Source: Pseudomonas abietaniphila (lineage in GTDB: Bacteria; Pseudomonadota; Gammaproteobacteria; Pseudomonadales; Pseudomonadaceae). From it: 64,000 bases of DNA. The notes beneath the pieces were generated by a model. The model did no database searches. It saw only the letters and a program-made list of their open reading frames with translations, and was not told the DNA's origin. Position 1 is the first letter of the stretch, and each line of letters opens with the position of its first letter. A program made the position numbers and the translations under genes. The stretch covers positions 62,001-126,000 of the forward strand of contig NZ_FNCO01000019.1 of the NCBI RefSeq assembly GCF_900100795.1, given 5' to 3'. Positions 24,301-34,134 of the stretch are shown here, in pieces.

Positions 24301-26208
24301 TTAGAGAGATGCCAATTCCAGTTCCGGTGCAACATGGGTTTTCCAATGTGGAAGCAGTGGGAGGCAAACCATGTAGTACATAAGCCAACAGGCATAGATA
24401 CTCGAGTGCAGATAGCACGACCCCGGGGCCAGCTTCCCGTGTGCGAGTTCATGGCGTAGGCATGGCCCCCCTTTGAAGTTGAAAAGCAGGTCAATGGTGT
24501 AGATCAGATCGACGCCAAAAATTGACTCCAACTGCTCCCGCCGGCTTTTCAACAATCCACTGATAGACCTGTCTTCCTGGAACATTTCCTCATCGAGCTT
24601 CGACGAGTCGATTCCAGCGTCACTGAGTACCTGGCGCAGAGAGTTCTCAAGCTGAGGGAATAGCAAATGGCAGGCAGACATCATGTCTCCCTGTAGAAAG
24701 CGTGCCAAACCCAAAGCATAGATTTGCTCGAACCCAGGCGCTACGAATGGACTGGCTGAGACGATTGCCATCAGGTGTCGATCATCGACAGCAAACTTCG
24801 TAAGCAGAGTGCGGGCGGCCGGCTTTACTCGGCTTTCAACCCACATTTGGTAGTGGAAATCTAAGTAAGGCAGGCACTTGTAGTCGTACCAATCTAGGGG
24901 TGGCGCCTCATTGAGGTTAATGACCGGTACTTCAGTAATTACACGACCCAAAACATCGGTGTACACACCACCGTTGAAGAGGTCAGACAGGAGGGAGTCA
25001 CTCTGACTCCTAATGACGTCGGTGTGCAGCGCCATCTTTTCTGGAACAGGGCAGAGGTGCGCGAACCTGTAAAAGAAGTCGGGAAGAGTCAGGTTCTTAA
25101 AGATATCGATGGTGCCTTGGCGCTCCTCGCTCAGATCCATGGGGGTGCGGAAGGTTGAGAACTCATGAGCAGCCTGCGCCTGAAGTTCCAACAATTCGAC
25201 TCTCAACGCCTCCAGCTCTCTTTGCATCCCTGGGATTGAGCGGAGCTCTCGGATGGCATCCCGCGTCCAGCTTGCCTTGGACATGCAGCTATCGACTCCA
25301 TCGCGCATTCTCAGGATCTGCTGAATCGACATAAGCTTGCAGCGTTTGAAGCCTTCAGGATTTTCCGATTGTTGATGAGCGTTGGCGGCCAGCTCCCACA
25401 CCGCTTTGATAGCCATTGCATAGTCATTTGCCTTGGCATCGTTTGCCGCTTTTTCAGCGTCCTGAGCTACTTGCTCCCATTCGATAAGATGGAAGGTCTG
25501 CCCTAGCCGGGCAAGCCGATCAAACGACGAAGAGCACCGCAAATCCCAGGCCTGTTCGTATAGGCGTCTCCACGTGGTGGTGGCGGTCTCGGGAGGTGTT
25601 TTGCGCTTCCCGGTGCCAGCAATAATCTGGAACGCTCTTTCGATCAGGTCTACGATCTTCGTCGATAAGCCGGAGGGTGGTTCGTAGCTAAAGGACAGTT
25701 TGTCATTGAGGTAAGAATCGATCGCTAGGCAGTACGATTCGATGGCCAAGCTCGCACTCTGGTGCAGGCTTCGGTGGTTGTACCACGGCACGTCTGCGAC
25801 TCGCGCACGCAGCAATGGATGGTCGATCTTGCCGGCAATAGCCGCAAGCACATGACTCTGCTCTCCAGCGATGTCTCGAGGTACCGGGGTGCGCATTCCA
25901 TCTTCGATCAACCTTGGGCCGAAGGCGTCCTGACGATCAACCGAGAAGTGGAAGCTGCACACGACCATCAAAACCCGGTACGCCCGGTACGCCCCCATGT
26001 AGCCCTCGGCCAGCGCTTTCTTGGAAAGCGCACCCAACTGCGAATCTAGCGAGTAGAACTCTAAAGTATCGATACTCTCTAGCAGACTGCCGAGGTTGGT
26101 CTGCTCAAAGTCTGCGACTGTGGCCAATTCCAGTTTAAAGATGTTGGGCTCGGTGGCCGGTTTTTGCTCTGTATCTGGCTGGGCTGCTTGGTCTGTTTCT
26201 GTACTCAT
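24301..26208 (-). CDS. Large protein with C-terminal HEPN-like RxxxxH motif
   Basis: 635 residues, mostly helical, soluble. The C-terminus carries LRHELAHGK, an Rx4H arrangement (Arg585, His590) typical of HEPN-fold RNases and of related Abi/DUF4209-type proteins, preceded by the LFPQLENSLRQVL helix. No kinase, helicase or protease motif found. ATG 26208 (MSTETDQ) follows AGGGGG; the frame is open a further 34 codons upstream without start support. A role in antiphage defence or RNA cleavage is inferred from the motif and the accessory setting only. Confidence 0.65.
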   Translation of the reverse strand: MSTETDQAAQPDTEQKPATEPNIFKLELATVADFEQTNLGSLLESIDTLEFYSLDSQLGALSKKALAEGYMGAYRAYRVLMVVCSFHFSVDRQDAFGPRLIEDGMRTPVPRDIAGEQSHVLAAIAGKIDHPLLRARVADVPWYNHRSLHQSASLAIESYCLAIDSYLNDKLSFSYEPPSGLSTKIVDLIERAFQIIAGTGKRKTPPETATTTWRRLYEQAWDLRCSSSFDRLARLGQTFHLIEWEQVAQDAEKAANDAKANDYAMAIKAVWELAANAHQQSENPEGFKRCKLMSIQQILRMRDGVDSCMSKASWTRDAIRELRSIPGMQRELEALRVELLELQAQAAHEFSTFRTPMDLSEERQGTIDIFKNLTLPDFFYRFAHLCPVPEKMALHTDVIRSQSDSLLSDLFNGGVYTDVLGRVITEVPVINLNEAPPLDWYDYKCLPYLDFHYQMWVESRVKPAARTLLTKFAVDDRHLMAIVSASPFVAPGFEQIYALGLARFLQGDMMSACHLLFPQLENSLRQVLSDAGIDSSKLDEEMFQEDRSISGLLKSRREQLESIFGVDLIYTIDLLFNFKGGPCLRHELAHGKLAPGSCYLHSSIYACWLMYYMVCLPLLPHWKTHVAPELELASL

Positions 26209-26457
26209 CCGACCCCCTAATCCTGTAGAAGCGTTACCACGATAGTGACCTGGGCTTGGGGACTGGCGATACTTATGAGCGGAGCCTCTTGGTGCAAAGG
26301 TGGCCGCCATCCAAGAGCCGGTGATCTGGATACCCAGCCTATTGCGTTGAGACTTGTTGGACGATAAACGCTTCCCGCCGTCCCTCTGCGCGTATAGAGG
26401 TAAGGTAGATGAGCCTGAGGGTGGCGTCAGCAGGCAGTATGGCGCTGACCCAGAGTT

Positions 26458-27318
26458 CTACTCATAGGGCGATAGCAGCGTGATTCCTTTCAGTGGATCG
26501 ATCACCCCCACTGCGATCTCAATCTTTCCGTCAACGTTTCTTGCGAGTGAAATCACGTTGTTGTCGTGTAGTGTGAAGTGCTGCCCGTCTGCGACTCCAG
26601 GGTATCGCGCCGGAAAGTGATAATCGACGTAGTAGGCGATTCGCTTTACTAGCTGTGGATCGTTCAGCGAGGAGTCCAGAAAGCGTGGCGCAGCGGTGCC
26701 CAGCCCGCATACCACGCACAATCCGCCGATCCAGTGTGCAAAGAGATTTATGCCTGTTTGTTTGCGTTCAGTGCTTGGCTGGTAAAAAAAACGGATTCCG
26801 AACCGATTAGCGAGCATCTGCCGCAGACTTTCTCTTTTTGGCGACGTGGAGATGATCCAGGCAGACTCAAGCACCGGAGCCAGCAACAAGCATCCGAGTG
26901 CTACGACCACGCAACTCGCGAGGAATGCTGCAAAATACATCAGGACTGTACAGAGGATGGTCATCACTGCGACCGATCCATCGAAGTCCTTGACGGGTAA
27001 GCCTAAGCCCAGAGCTACGCACCATCTCGCCATCAAATATCCCAGCAAAAGCAACCCGGCGTGCATCCACGTCGCTAAAAATTTGCTAGCTGGAAATCTC
27101 CAAAGCCTGATGGCGTGGTTAGTCAGCCAAATGCAAAAGCCTGTGCTTGCCAGTGCCCAGCAAAGGAAGGCCATGCGCTCGAACAGCGACCCCAGAGTTA
27201 GAAGCAGTACTGCGAGGGCACTGACCCCGGTAGCGAAGGCTGCACGGTATAGGTGATCCCATAGAGGGAGGGGAGGCCAGAGCTTAGCCTTCATCCTACG
27301 AAGCAACGCTTCACGCAT
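26458..27318 (-). CDS. Multi-pass membrane protein of unknown function
   Basis: About 286 residues. Four to six hydrophobic segments lie in the N-terminal two thirds, then a C-terminal soluble part (YYVDYHFPARYPGVADGQHF) with a short beta-rich end. Start uncertain: an in-frame TTG at 27366 overlaps the preceding gene, ATG at 27318 is used here. Third gene of the operon starting at 29085. No family recognised. Confidence 0.6.
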   Translation of the reverse strand: MREALLRRMKAKLWPPLPLWDHLYRAAFATGVSALAVLLLTLGSLFERMAFLCWALASTGFCIWLTNHAIRLWRFPASKFLATWMHAGLLLLGYLMARWCVALGLGLPVKDFDGSVAVMTILCTVLMYFAAFLASCVVVALGCLLLAPVLESAWIISTSPKRESLRQMLANRFGIRFFYQPSTERKQTGINLFAHWIGGLCVVCGLGTAAPRFLDSSLNDPQLVKRIAYYVDYHFPARYPGVADGQHFTLHDNNVISLARNVDGKIEIAVGVIDPLKGITLLSPYE

Positions 27319-27349
27319 TTTTGTTAATGATCCAGATGGCAACCACGAT

Positions 27350-28261
27350 TTAGTAATCGCTCCCAAAATCGAAGCTGGCTGTTGCCGAGAAGGTGTCTCC
27401 CTGGAGCGTTTTCCAGTTCGAAAATTTCACAGCGGTCGAGCAATCGATACCTTGCGCACCTGCCTCTGTCCTTTGGTTGGGCGCATTTCGGAGATGGTAA
27501 GCACATCCGCGCATTTGGATGCTGCCCGACGGTTTGTCCAGCACGTAATCTCCGACCACCCACAGGCGTTCCTCCACAGATTTGTGCGGGATTAAAAACA
27601 TCATGCGAAACGTATTGCCGTCCTTGCTTCCAGAGACTTTTCCACTCTGCCATTTGTAGCGAGGTAGCTCAAAGCCACCGGTAAGCTTGGACTCCACCTG
27701 GACGAGCTTCAACCCCCCAGGTGACGCACCCAATACCATTTCCCAATCACCCGTCAGAATGACTCGCTTGGTGTCGGTTCGCTCGAAATGTGGCTTCAGG
27801 ACTGGCGGTTTAGGAGCGATGACGAACGTCAGGGAGTTCGAGGTCTTTGTAAGCTCGTTGGTACGATAGTTCGCTGAGACCATGATTGGCGTGTTGGCGG
27901 AGGTAACTGCTCGAACTTTGATTTGTCTAAGAATGACCGCACCGTTGATTTCGGCTACCTCCGCGCTTGCGGTAGGAATGACTTTCAGCGCCTCAGAGGA
28001 CGAGGTAACGGTAACTGTTCCTGGCGGCAGCTTATGTTGGCCTGTCGGGTAGATCTTGATGACGATATCCCTTGTTTCGCCGACATTCAGCGATGGCGAC
28101 TCGGACTCCAGAGCCACTTCAGCGTCGGGGCTCTGAAGCATGCTGTAGGCATTCTTCATCTCATCCAGATGGGTCACACACCATCCGGCAGGTGCTCCCA
28201 ACGCCACGATGGCAGCCCAAACTCCCTTCTTGATCTTCAACAGTTTCTTGAGATCGAACAT
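27350..28261 (-). CDS. Membrane-anchored beta-rich protein of unknown function
   Basis: 303 residues: a basic start, one membrane segment (about 13-30), then Ig-like or bacterial beta-sandwich segments (SLNVGETRDIVIKIYP, LPPGTVTVTSSSEAL) and a C-terminal domain with two Cys (GCAYHL, GIDCST). Likely periplasmic, anchored in the inner membrane. ATG 28261 lies two bases after the stop of the glycosidase-like gene, so the two are coupled. Confidence 0.65.
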   Translation of the reverse strand: MFDLKKLLKIKKGVWAAIVALGAPAGWCVTHLDEMKNAYSMLQSPDAEVALESESPSLNVGETRDIVIKIYPTGQHKLPPGTVTVTSSSEALKVIPTASAEVAEINGAVILRQIKVRAVTSANTPIMVSANYRTNELTKTSNSLTFVIAPKPPVLKPHFERTDTKRVILTGDWEMVLGASPGGLKLVQVESKLTGGFELPRYKWQSGKVSGSKDGNTFRMMFLIPHKSVEERLWVVGDYVLDKPSGSIQMRGCAYHLRNAPNQRTEAGAQGIDCSTAVKFSNWKTLQGDTFSATASFDFGSDY

Positions 28262-28263
28262 GG

Positions 28264-29085
28264 CTATTTCTCAGCCAGGCGGTCGATTCTGACGGCGTTC
28301 GGGAAATACGATCTCCCAGAGTCACCGAACAGCAGGCCTTTCGACGGGATGTGTATCTGAGCCCCTGCACCACCATCCAAAGCCAGAGCCCTGTGGATCT
28401 TCAGGCCACGGCTATCCGCAATATCCTTGAATGTCTGTGCGAAGTCATAAAGCGTGGATGCTTGGCTGAATGAGTGAAAGACACCCACAACCAGCATGTC
28501 ACCTTCAAGTGTGTAGCCGATCGCGACTCGGTTGAATTCGGCATCCCGAGGGTTTTTGTGGATGTCGATCGTCCCTTTGTAGAGGATGATCGGTTTGGAC
28601 TGGATAGCTTCCGGCCAAGCACCTGCTTGATTGCGGTTCTGAGCCGGGATGATCTTCACATTGCCTCTGCGATCAGAAACCAGAATGCCGCCGTGATCCC
28701 ATTCCATGAGCTTGACCAAGCGCTTTCCATTAGACCTGATCAGCCCAATCGGCTTTTCGACGCCGTCTGATCTGAATCCGAAGAACCCGCCGCTAGCGAT
28801 CAGGATTGTGTTCTTGTTGGCGACGGGTGCGTACGCTTGCTTCGCCGTACTTTTCTTGCGGATGTCCTGAACCGTAAGGGCAGAGCTGTTTGCAGGGATG
28901 TAGGCGGTGACGGTCTGATATTCACCACAGACGTGGGTAGCGACTTCTGCCCCAGCAGTCAGCGAGTAGGTTTTTTCGACGCAATCAGGTGTGGCTGGCT
29001 GTTCCTGAGCTTCAGCCGCAGATGCTGCTCCCGATAACACAACCAGCAGTGCAGCGAGTGAAATCCGTTTCATCAATACTTTCAT
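28264..29085 (-). CDS. Exported phosphodiester glycosidase family protein (NAGPA domain)
   Basis: 273 residues with a Sec signal peptide (cleavage near ASA/AEA, about residue 24). Family features: SGGFFGF (the NxGFF-like block), VAIGYTLEGD, and RALALDGGAGAQ (LDGG motif). The family comprises phosphodiester alpha-GlcNAcase-type enzymes in eukaryotes and cell-wall-linked proteins in bacteria. First gene of a three-gene envelope operon of unknown purpose on the island. Substrate not predictable. Confidence 0.75.
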   Translation of the reverse strand: MKVLMKRISLAALLVVLSGAASAAEAQEQPATPDCVEKTYSLTAGAEVATHVCGEYQTVTAYIPANSSALTVQDIRKKSTAKQAYAPVANKNTILIASGGFFGFRSDGVEKPIGLIRSNGKRLVKLMEWDHGGILVSDRRGNVKIIPAQNRNQAGAWPEAIQSKPIILYKGTIDIHKNPRDAEFNRVAIGYTLEGDMLVVGVFHSFSQASTLYDFAQTFKDIADSRGLKIHRALALDGGAGAQIHIPSKGLLFGDSGRSYFPNAVRIDRLAEK

Positions 29086-30001
29086 CTACATTTCGATTGA
29101 TCACCGCCAAGACCTTGGCTAGGCGGCATGTGTAACAGGCGCGAAATAATAATGTAAAACTGTGATGGCGTCTCGCCATTTTTTACGAGGATTGTTGATT
29201 GCCGGTCGGGCCGTGCATTTGCGGCTCGAACACTTTGGCACCTCGCTCTAGAGCCATGAGCTGCCTGGGATCTCAGTCTGACGTTGTTGGAGCATTTGCT
29301 GGGCTAGGAAATATTGTTGTATTCGACATGGATTTATATAACAAGGTGCGAAATAAAAAACGTGATGATATTATTATGTACTGAGCCCGGATGTCTTTCG
29401 ACCAATTAACTATTGATGCAGAAATTATTATGGGCAGAGTGCATTAATAATGCTGGTACGCCTCGTACGGTCACAGTCTTCATTAGACATCCGGTGCACT
29501 CACCATCTGCAGCAGTCACCCCCGCCGATGGGCTGCGAAGTCCTAACAATAAGGTGTTATGGCTGTTATGCCGGCGGAATGGATCCTAAGCCGCTGACAC
29601 CTCAGCCGCTTTGCCCACGATTTGCTGGTCGGGTGAGCAGCACAGACCGACCGAAGCCATCGGGTAGGCACTAGGATTCATTGCGACGAGTTTGCGTCAA
29701 TTGCCTGATAGCTAAGTTTCAGGATTGTGAGATATTGACATTGAATCAATATTTATCGCGTGAGAGAGAATAATTGGCAGGTTTTCACAGTATTGTCAGT
29801 TGGTGCATTGTTGTAGTTTGAATTGTCAATATTCGCGTAATTAAGAGGTGTTCAGGAGTTCATATATTTTTTTGCGCTTGCAAACTTGCGTTGTTGCGAG
29901 GTGCTGTCTAATGTCTGTCAGGTCGATAGTTTAATAGCTCATAGCCTATGAAGAAAATTCAAAGGCCGAGGAATGTTGCGCTTCCAAAAGAGGGTTGTGA
30001 A
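29086..30001. other. AT-rich intergenic stretch
   Basis: About 900 bases between divergent genes. Short open frames here (for example 29450-29674) have no start signals or recognisable products. The part from 29690 to 29945 is clearly AT-rich and may hold promoters for the gene to the right. I see no RNA gene or intact element. Confidence 0.5.
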
Positions 30002-31189
30002 ATGCGAAATACGATTGACCTGAAAACTGCTCCACGGCTAGTGCATTACTTTCGAGACGTTGATCTTCGCGGTAACTCGCGTCCGGGATATGTGCCAGAA
30101 GGATTTCCCTTGCACTGTCGTCCCGACGATGACCAATGGTCTGCGGGGTTTCTCCTCCGAGTTGCAGTGCGCTTCCAGCATTTGTGGGCGACTTATGGCG
30201 TCCGCGATGGCAAGAAAACTATCCAAGGCCCGCAACCTGCTGTGTGTTTCTCGGCCTTCAATCTGGGCGACCTGATCGCTGTCCGCGATGGCTTCCTCCC
30301 ATTAGACGAGGCGGCCACACAGTTCGCTCTCACGCTCTCTATCGAGGTCGCGGAGAAGGGGAGCATTCAACGATTCGCTCCTGCATCTCATGAAGGTGCG
30401 GATGAGTGCGATGGTGCAGGATGCGACGTGTCCTCGCAGTCAACCAACCCCCCAGAATGGCGTTGGCAGTACCTCGGCGATTACGCGCGCACTATCGATC
30501 GTCTTGAGTCACAGGGGGTTGAAGAAGCCAGCATCCCGGGGCTTGAGCTGACCCAGGAACAGTGGTCAGGACTAGGGGTAGTTGTTCCGGATCTGGCGAC
30601 TGCTCGTGTGCTTCAGTACGACCTGCTTTTGTTGATCGATAGGGGAGTCGTTTCAGCGACGCATTTTGATCACATCTTGGTCTGCGACAAGCTACCCGCG
30701 ACCATCGCCGGCCTCCATGACTACGAAGTGCAATCAGCCTTCTCTGAGGCTTGCTTCGACTTCAAATCATGCATGCCAGTCTCCACTTCAGAAGCTGGGG
30801 CGGCTGAAAAGGATTTCGAAATTCGTGTGGTGAACCTCGATCGCATTACACCCAAGAAGCCTGTGAAAGAAAGCGGTGGCTGCTGGCTCTGGTTTCAAGA
30901 TAACACCCATCCGTACGTCAGGGCTTTGATCACCGCTGGCCTGGTCAGGCCGAACAAGCGTGGCCGCTATCTCGCCTCTCTGGATGAACTGGATCCTGGC
31001 CGTGATCTCCGGGAGCGCCAAGATATTACTTTGAGACTCGCCCAAGAGTTGAAAGAAACCTATGGCGTCCGGAGCACCTATTTCAGCGTCTTGCACTCCC
31101 AATGCGCAGATGATGATCCCGCTTACAGCGGAAGAGTCTGGGGTGGCGGGTACTACATAACTCCAACCCCTGAGGACGATGAGGATTGA
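30002..31189 (+). CDS. Orphan protein, 395 residues
   Basis: Unrecognised. ATG 30002 has GAGG at a good distance; an upstream in-frame ATG at 29948 lacks a ribosome site. The first 100 residues (LVHYFRDVD, PAVCFSAFNLGDLIAVRDG) vaguely recall ADP-ribosyltransferase-like or AbiGi-type proteins of defence islands, but the match is weak. The C-terminus (GVRSTYFSVLHSQC, acidic tail PEDDED) is distinctive. No membrane segments. Confidence 0.6.
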   Translation: MRNTIDLKTAPRLVHYFRDVDLRGNSRPGYVPEGFPLHCRPDDDQWSAGFLLRVAVRFQHLWATYGVRDGKKTIQGPQPAVCFSAFNLGDLIAVRDGFLPLDEAATQFALTLSIEVAEKGSIQRFAPASHEGADECDGAGCDVSSQSTNPPEWRWQYLGDYARTIDRLESQGVEEASIPGLELTQEQWSGLGVVVPDLATARVLQYDLLLLIDRGVVSATHFDHILVCDKLPATIAGLHDYEVQSAFSEACFDFKSCMPVSTSEAGAAEKDFEIRVVNLDRITPKKPVKESGGCWLWFQDNTHPYVRALITAGLVRPNKRGRYLASLDELDPGRDLRERQDITLRLAQELKETYGVRSTYFSVLHSQCADDDPAYSGRVWGGGYYITPTPEDDED

Positions 31190-31310
31190 GCCCTTTGCAT
31201 TTTAGCCGCTAGGTGCAGCTCATTCTGTGCATACTCTCTGGGTGTATGGATGGGCGGGGTATAGACGATTCGCACCTGAGCAGGCGTCATTGCTCACGAG
31301 AGTGCCCCCA

Positions 31311-31754
31311 TCATGGCCTGAACATGCCAGCAATTATCCTGGCGTCTAGCAACGCGTGGTGAGGTAGCACCGCCCCATCGCTTGTAGGCGAAAGTGTCGT
31401 GGCATCGGTCGGATAATTTCGGACGTTCCTGGGCCATCGTCCATTGTGGTAAGCGAGCTCGCAAAAAAGCTCCCAGTCGTAGATAGGGGCGTCTGTGATA
31501 ACCTCGAGCTCTTCGTCGTAGGTTGCCAAGAACCGGAGGAGTGCCTTCCTGGCCTCGATTATCGGCATGGCGTACTCACCGCCCCAGAGCTGTGGCAGTA
31601 CGATCTCTTTCACGAAATCACTGCAGTCGTCTGCTCGCCAACCATCGAGCAACTCAACGTATAATTCGCGACCGTTTTCAGAAACCAGTGCCAGCGATAT
31701 CAGCTTCGCTGTCGCCGAGAGCTGGGTAAATTCGCAATCAAGAAAGAGCCTCAT
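31311..31754 (-). CDS. DEDDh 3'-5' exoribonuclease-like protein
   Basis: 147 residues. The DEDDh set is visible: Asp6 and Glu8 in FLDCEFT, Asp88 or Asp93 in TDAPIYDWE, and His132/133 with Asp137 in PHHALLDARI. Size and order fit the Rv2179c-like small RNase T relatives that digest RNA 3' overhangs. GGAG precedes the start. Convergent with the orphan 395-residue gene. Commonly found in accessory regions. Confidence 0.8.
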   Translation of the reverse strand: MRLFLDCEFTQLSATAKLISLALVSENGRELYVELLDGWRADDCSDFVKEIVLPQLWGGEYAMPIIEARKALLRFLATYDEELEVITDAPIYDWELFCELAYHNGRWPRNVRNYPTDATTLSPTSDGAVLPHHALLDARIIAGMFRP

Positions 31755-32102
31755 GCTGTTGAAACTCCGTAATGACTAGGGCCCGTCTAAATATGGCGCA
31801 TGAGGGTCAGTTGTGGGATATGGCCCTCGAACATTTTGGCTCTGACGTACTGCTCCAGGTGGTTGCAGACATGAGTAGCCATCGCCTAGGGTAGTGGTGG
31901 CGCACCTGACGACCAAACAAGTGGGCCAAGATATTCTGCCGGACGCTTCCCAAACTTCTATCAGCTGCGGCCCCTTGTCGACATCCTGGCCTGCTTTGTC
32001 CCAGTGAAAATCCGCTACGGGGCGGCAATGCTCAATTGCGATCTCTGCCGTACGCTCAGGTGACGTCCAAAAATCTACCCACTCGTCACATGCTCATGTT
32101 TG

Positions 32103-32226
32103 GTGGGCCGCTCTCGCGGACGGCTGTCGTGAACCGAGCCTACGCGTTACCGCTGCGTCTCGGCCCTGCCGGGCTTCCATCCTCCCATCTGCGGCCTGCT
32201 GACCTGCGCGCTCCGCTTGCGCGTTC
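32103..32226 (+). repeat. Dispersed structured repeat, copy B
   Basis: Hairpin CCGC-TCTC-GCGG, block GGACGGCTGTCGTGAACC, a variable section, then CGGCCCTGCCGGGCTTCCAT and TGCGCGCTCCGCTTGC. The 5' stem bases differ from those of copies A, C and D but still pair. Confidence 0.85.
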
Positions 32227-32505
32227 CAACGTCATCGTGCCGTCAGGATTGTTGCTCATGGGCGTCTGCAAGGGATTCAAGTCTGCAGCGGCACATCCTG
32301 TACCTACTCGATGGATAGGCAGAGTTTGAGAGTGAGAGTTTGCGCCCCCTAGCTTCGTAGGCCGTCCATATCTACGCACCATTAGAATTGCTGAGTCCGA
32401 ACGGTGGTCACCCCCGGTAATGTCGACGCGATCTATCTGATGACCCTAGAGGCTGATGTCTGCGCGATAGCAGGATGTCTTCCGAGGGCGTTGGCAGTTT
32501 CCCCG

Positions 32506-32709
32506 TCAAAGCCGGTAGTCAATGAGCTCCTCTGTGAGCTGCCAGACTTCCCGCGCTGCATATGAGTCAGGTGCATCGTCGAGAATGGAATGGAAGTAGC
32601 AGTAACCATCCATAAGCTCGCGAGTGCTGTTGTAAATGTCGATTACGACTTCGTGCGCTGCCGTGATTCGTGTGGACAGGAGCGGAAGGTTTGATCGCTC
32701 AGCCCGAAG
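32506..32709 (-). pseudogene. Coding remnant without start codon
   Basis: A 67-codon open frame ending in TGA at 32506-32508, with protein-like composition (STRITAAHEVVIDIYNSTRE, then YCYFHSILDDAPDSYAARE). The frame is closed upstream by TAG at 32710-32712 and has no usable start. Probably the C-terminal end of a decayed gene of unknown family. Confidence 0.4.
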
Positions 32710-32808
32710 CTAAACGCATCAGTCCCAAGGGCGTTTATTCACATGCTACTAGCAGGCGTTTAATGTGTGGGGTAGCTCAGCGGCTCGTAGCGAACATGGC
32801 GGGTTAAC

Positions 32809-32907
32809 GTGCCCCTGCGGGGACGGCTGTCGTGAACCAAGCCTGGCCATGAATGGCCGTCTTGGCCCTGCGGGCTTCCATCCTCACGCCGGCGCGCTCC
32901 GCTTGCA
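32809..32907 (+). repeat. Dispersed structured repeat, copy C
   Basis: CCCCTGCGGGG hairpin, GGCTGTCGTGAACCAAGCC, variable palindrome GGCCATGAATGGCC, then CTTGGCCCTGCGGGCTTCCA and GGCGCGCTCCGCTTGC. Closest to copy D at 59895. Confidence 0.85.
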
Positions 32908-33186
32908 CAGCTGCGTTCACAAATGGAGTGGGTTCTGATTTGGCTGATCGAGCGAAGCCCAGAATATCTGTGTGTCGAGATGACATGGCACTTCTCCATT
33001 GAGCGCTTTCGCTTGAGCCAGAAGAAAGCCTCTTCACATGTTGGGACGTCGTTCGGAAGTGTGAGGAAACTAGCGATTGCCCCACGCGATACCATGGGTG
33101 TCCTCCCGAGTAGCATCCTCAACCTACTCTTAGCCCATCTGCCTGAATGTGCCTTGAACGATACGGCTTCGATTTCTAATTGGTTT

Positions 33187-34134
33187 CTAGGCAGCGTCTT
33201 TATTAAAAGTCATTTGGGAAACAGGTAAACCTGTTCCAGACAGATAATGACTGATGCTGGAGCGGAGCCAACGCTCGCAGGGATCGGTGTCCAGAGTGGA
33301 GCTCCAGGACAGCGATAGATCAAGAGAGGGGAGGCTGATGGGCACGGGATCCATACGGAACTCACCTTGACCTACCATGGCTTTCGCAACGTACTCTGGT
33401 ACCACTGCAAGCAGATCACTGTCTTCAAGCAGTGTTTTAAGGGCACTGTATTGCGGTACGGCTAGTACCACTTGGCGCTGCCGGCCCTGGCTGCTCAACG
33501 CTTCATCAATGTAATCTGTCATCTCGCCGCTGAGCGAAACCGAGACGTGCGGGCGTTTGCAGTATTCGTCTAAATCGAGGGATCCAACGATTGAGCGCGC
33601 GCTCAACACCGTCGGAACAATAGTTTGGAGAAATTTGCGTTTGGCATTGGCTGGAAGATCTCTACTTTGGCATATGCTGAGGGACACTTCTCCAGTAGCC
33701 AGTTGATTGGAGATCATTGAGTGATCACTGCGACGTATCACCAAACTCACCTGAGGCGCTTCCAGGCGCAGGTGGCGTAGCAGGCCAGGTAGCATTGCAT
33801 ACTCCACGTCATCAGAAAGACCGAGTCGAAACACAGCATTGCTCGTCAATGGATCAAAATCATTTACGAAGCTTAGTGCGGCAGCCATGCTATCTAAGGC
33901 CGGGGTTAGATTTTGATGGATTTCAAGCGCTCTACTCGTCGGTTCCATGGTTCTACCTATCCGAATAAATAGCGGGTCATCAAAGTATAGGCGCAAGCGA
34001 TGCAGTGATGCGCTGATTGCCGGCTGACTCAAGAATAGCTTTTCTGCGACGCGTGTCAGATTACGTTCGTGCATGAGTGCTTCGAAAGTGATCAGGAGGC
34101 TGAAATCTATTTTTCGGAGGTCATATCTGTTCAT
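33187..34134 (-). CDS. LysR-type regulator, MexT-like
   Basis: 315 residues: N-terminal winged HTH (LTRVAEKLFLSQPAISASLH) and a substrate-binding domain. The sequence follows Pseudomonas MexT closely in pattern (LMHERNLTRVAEKLF, FRLGLSDDVEY, LPANAKRK, VVLAVPQYS), so it belongs to that subgroup of redox or electrophile-responsive regulators. No mexEF-type operon is adjacent, so the target is unknown. Start ATG 34134; an in-frame ATG 9 bases upstream is possible. Confidence 0.85.
   Translation of the reverse strand: MNRYDLRKIDFSLLITFEALMHERNLTRVAEKLFLSQPAISASLHRLRLYFDDPLFIRIGRTMEPTSRALEIHQNLTPALDSMAAALSFVNDFDPLTSNAVFRLGLSDDVEYAMLPGLLRHLRLEAPQVSLVIRRSDHSMISNQLATGEVSLSICQSRDLPANAKRKFLQTIVPTVLSARSIVGSLDLDEYCKRPHVSVSLSGEMTDYIDEALSSQGRQRQVVLAVPQYSALKTLLEDSDLLAVVPEYVAKAMVGQGEFRMDPVPISLPSLDLSLSWSSTLDTDPCERWLRSSISHYLSGTGLPVSQMTFNKDAA

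Larger units (their letters stand above)
31755..33186. other. Long gene-poor stretch with two repeats and a gene remnant
   Basis: About 1.4 kb holding repeat copies B and C and a short coding remnant at 32506-32709, listed separately. The remaining open frames lack start signals and overlap the repeats. It reads as a decayed region. Confidence 0.55.
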
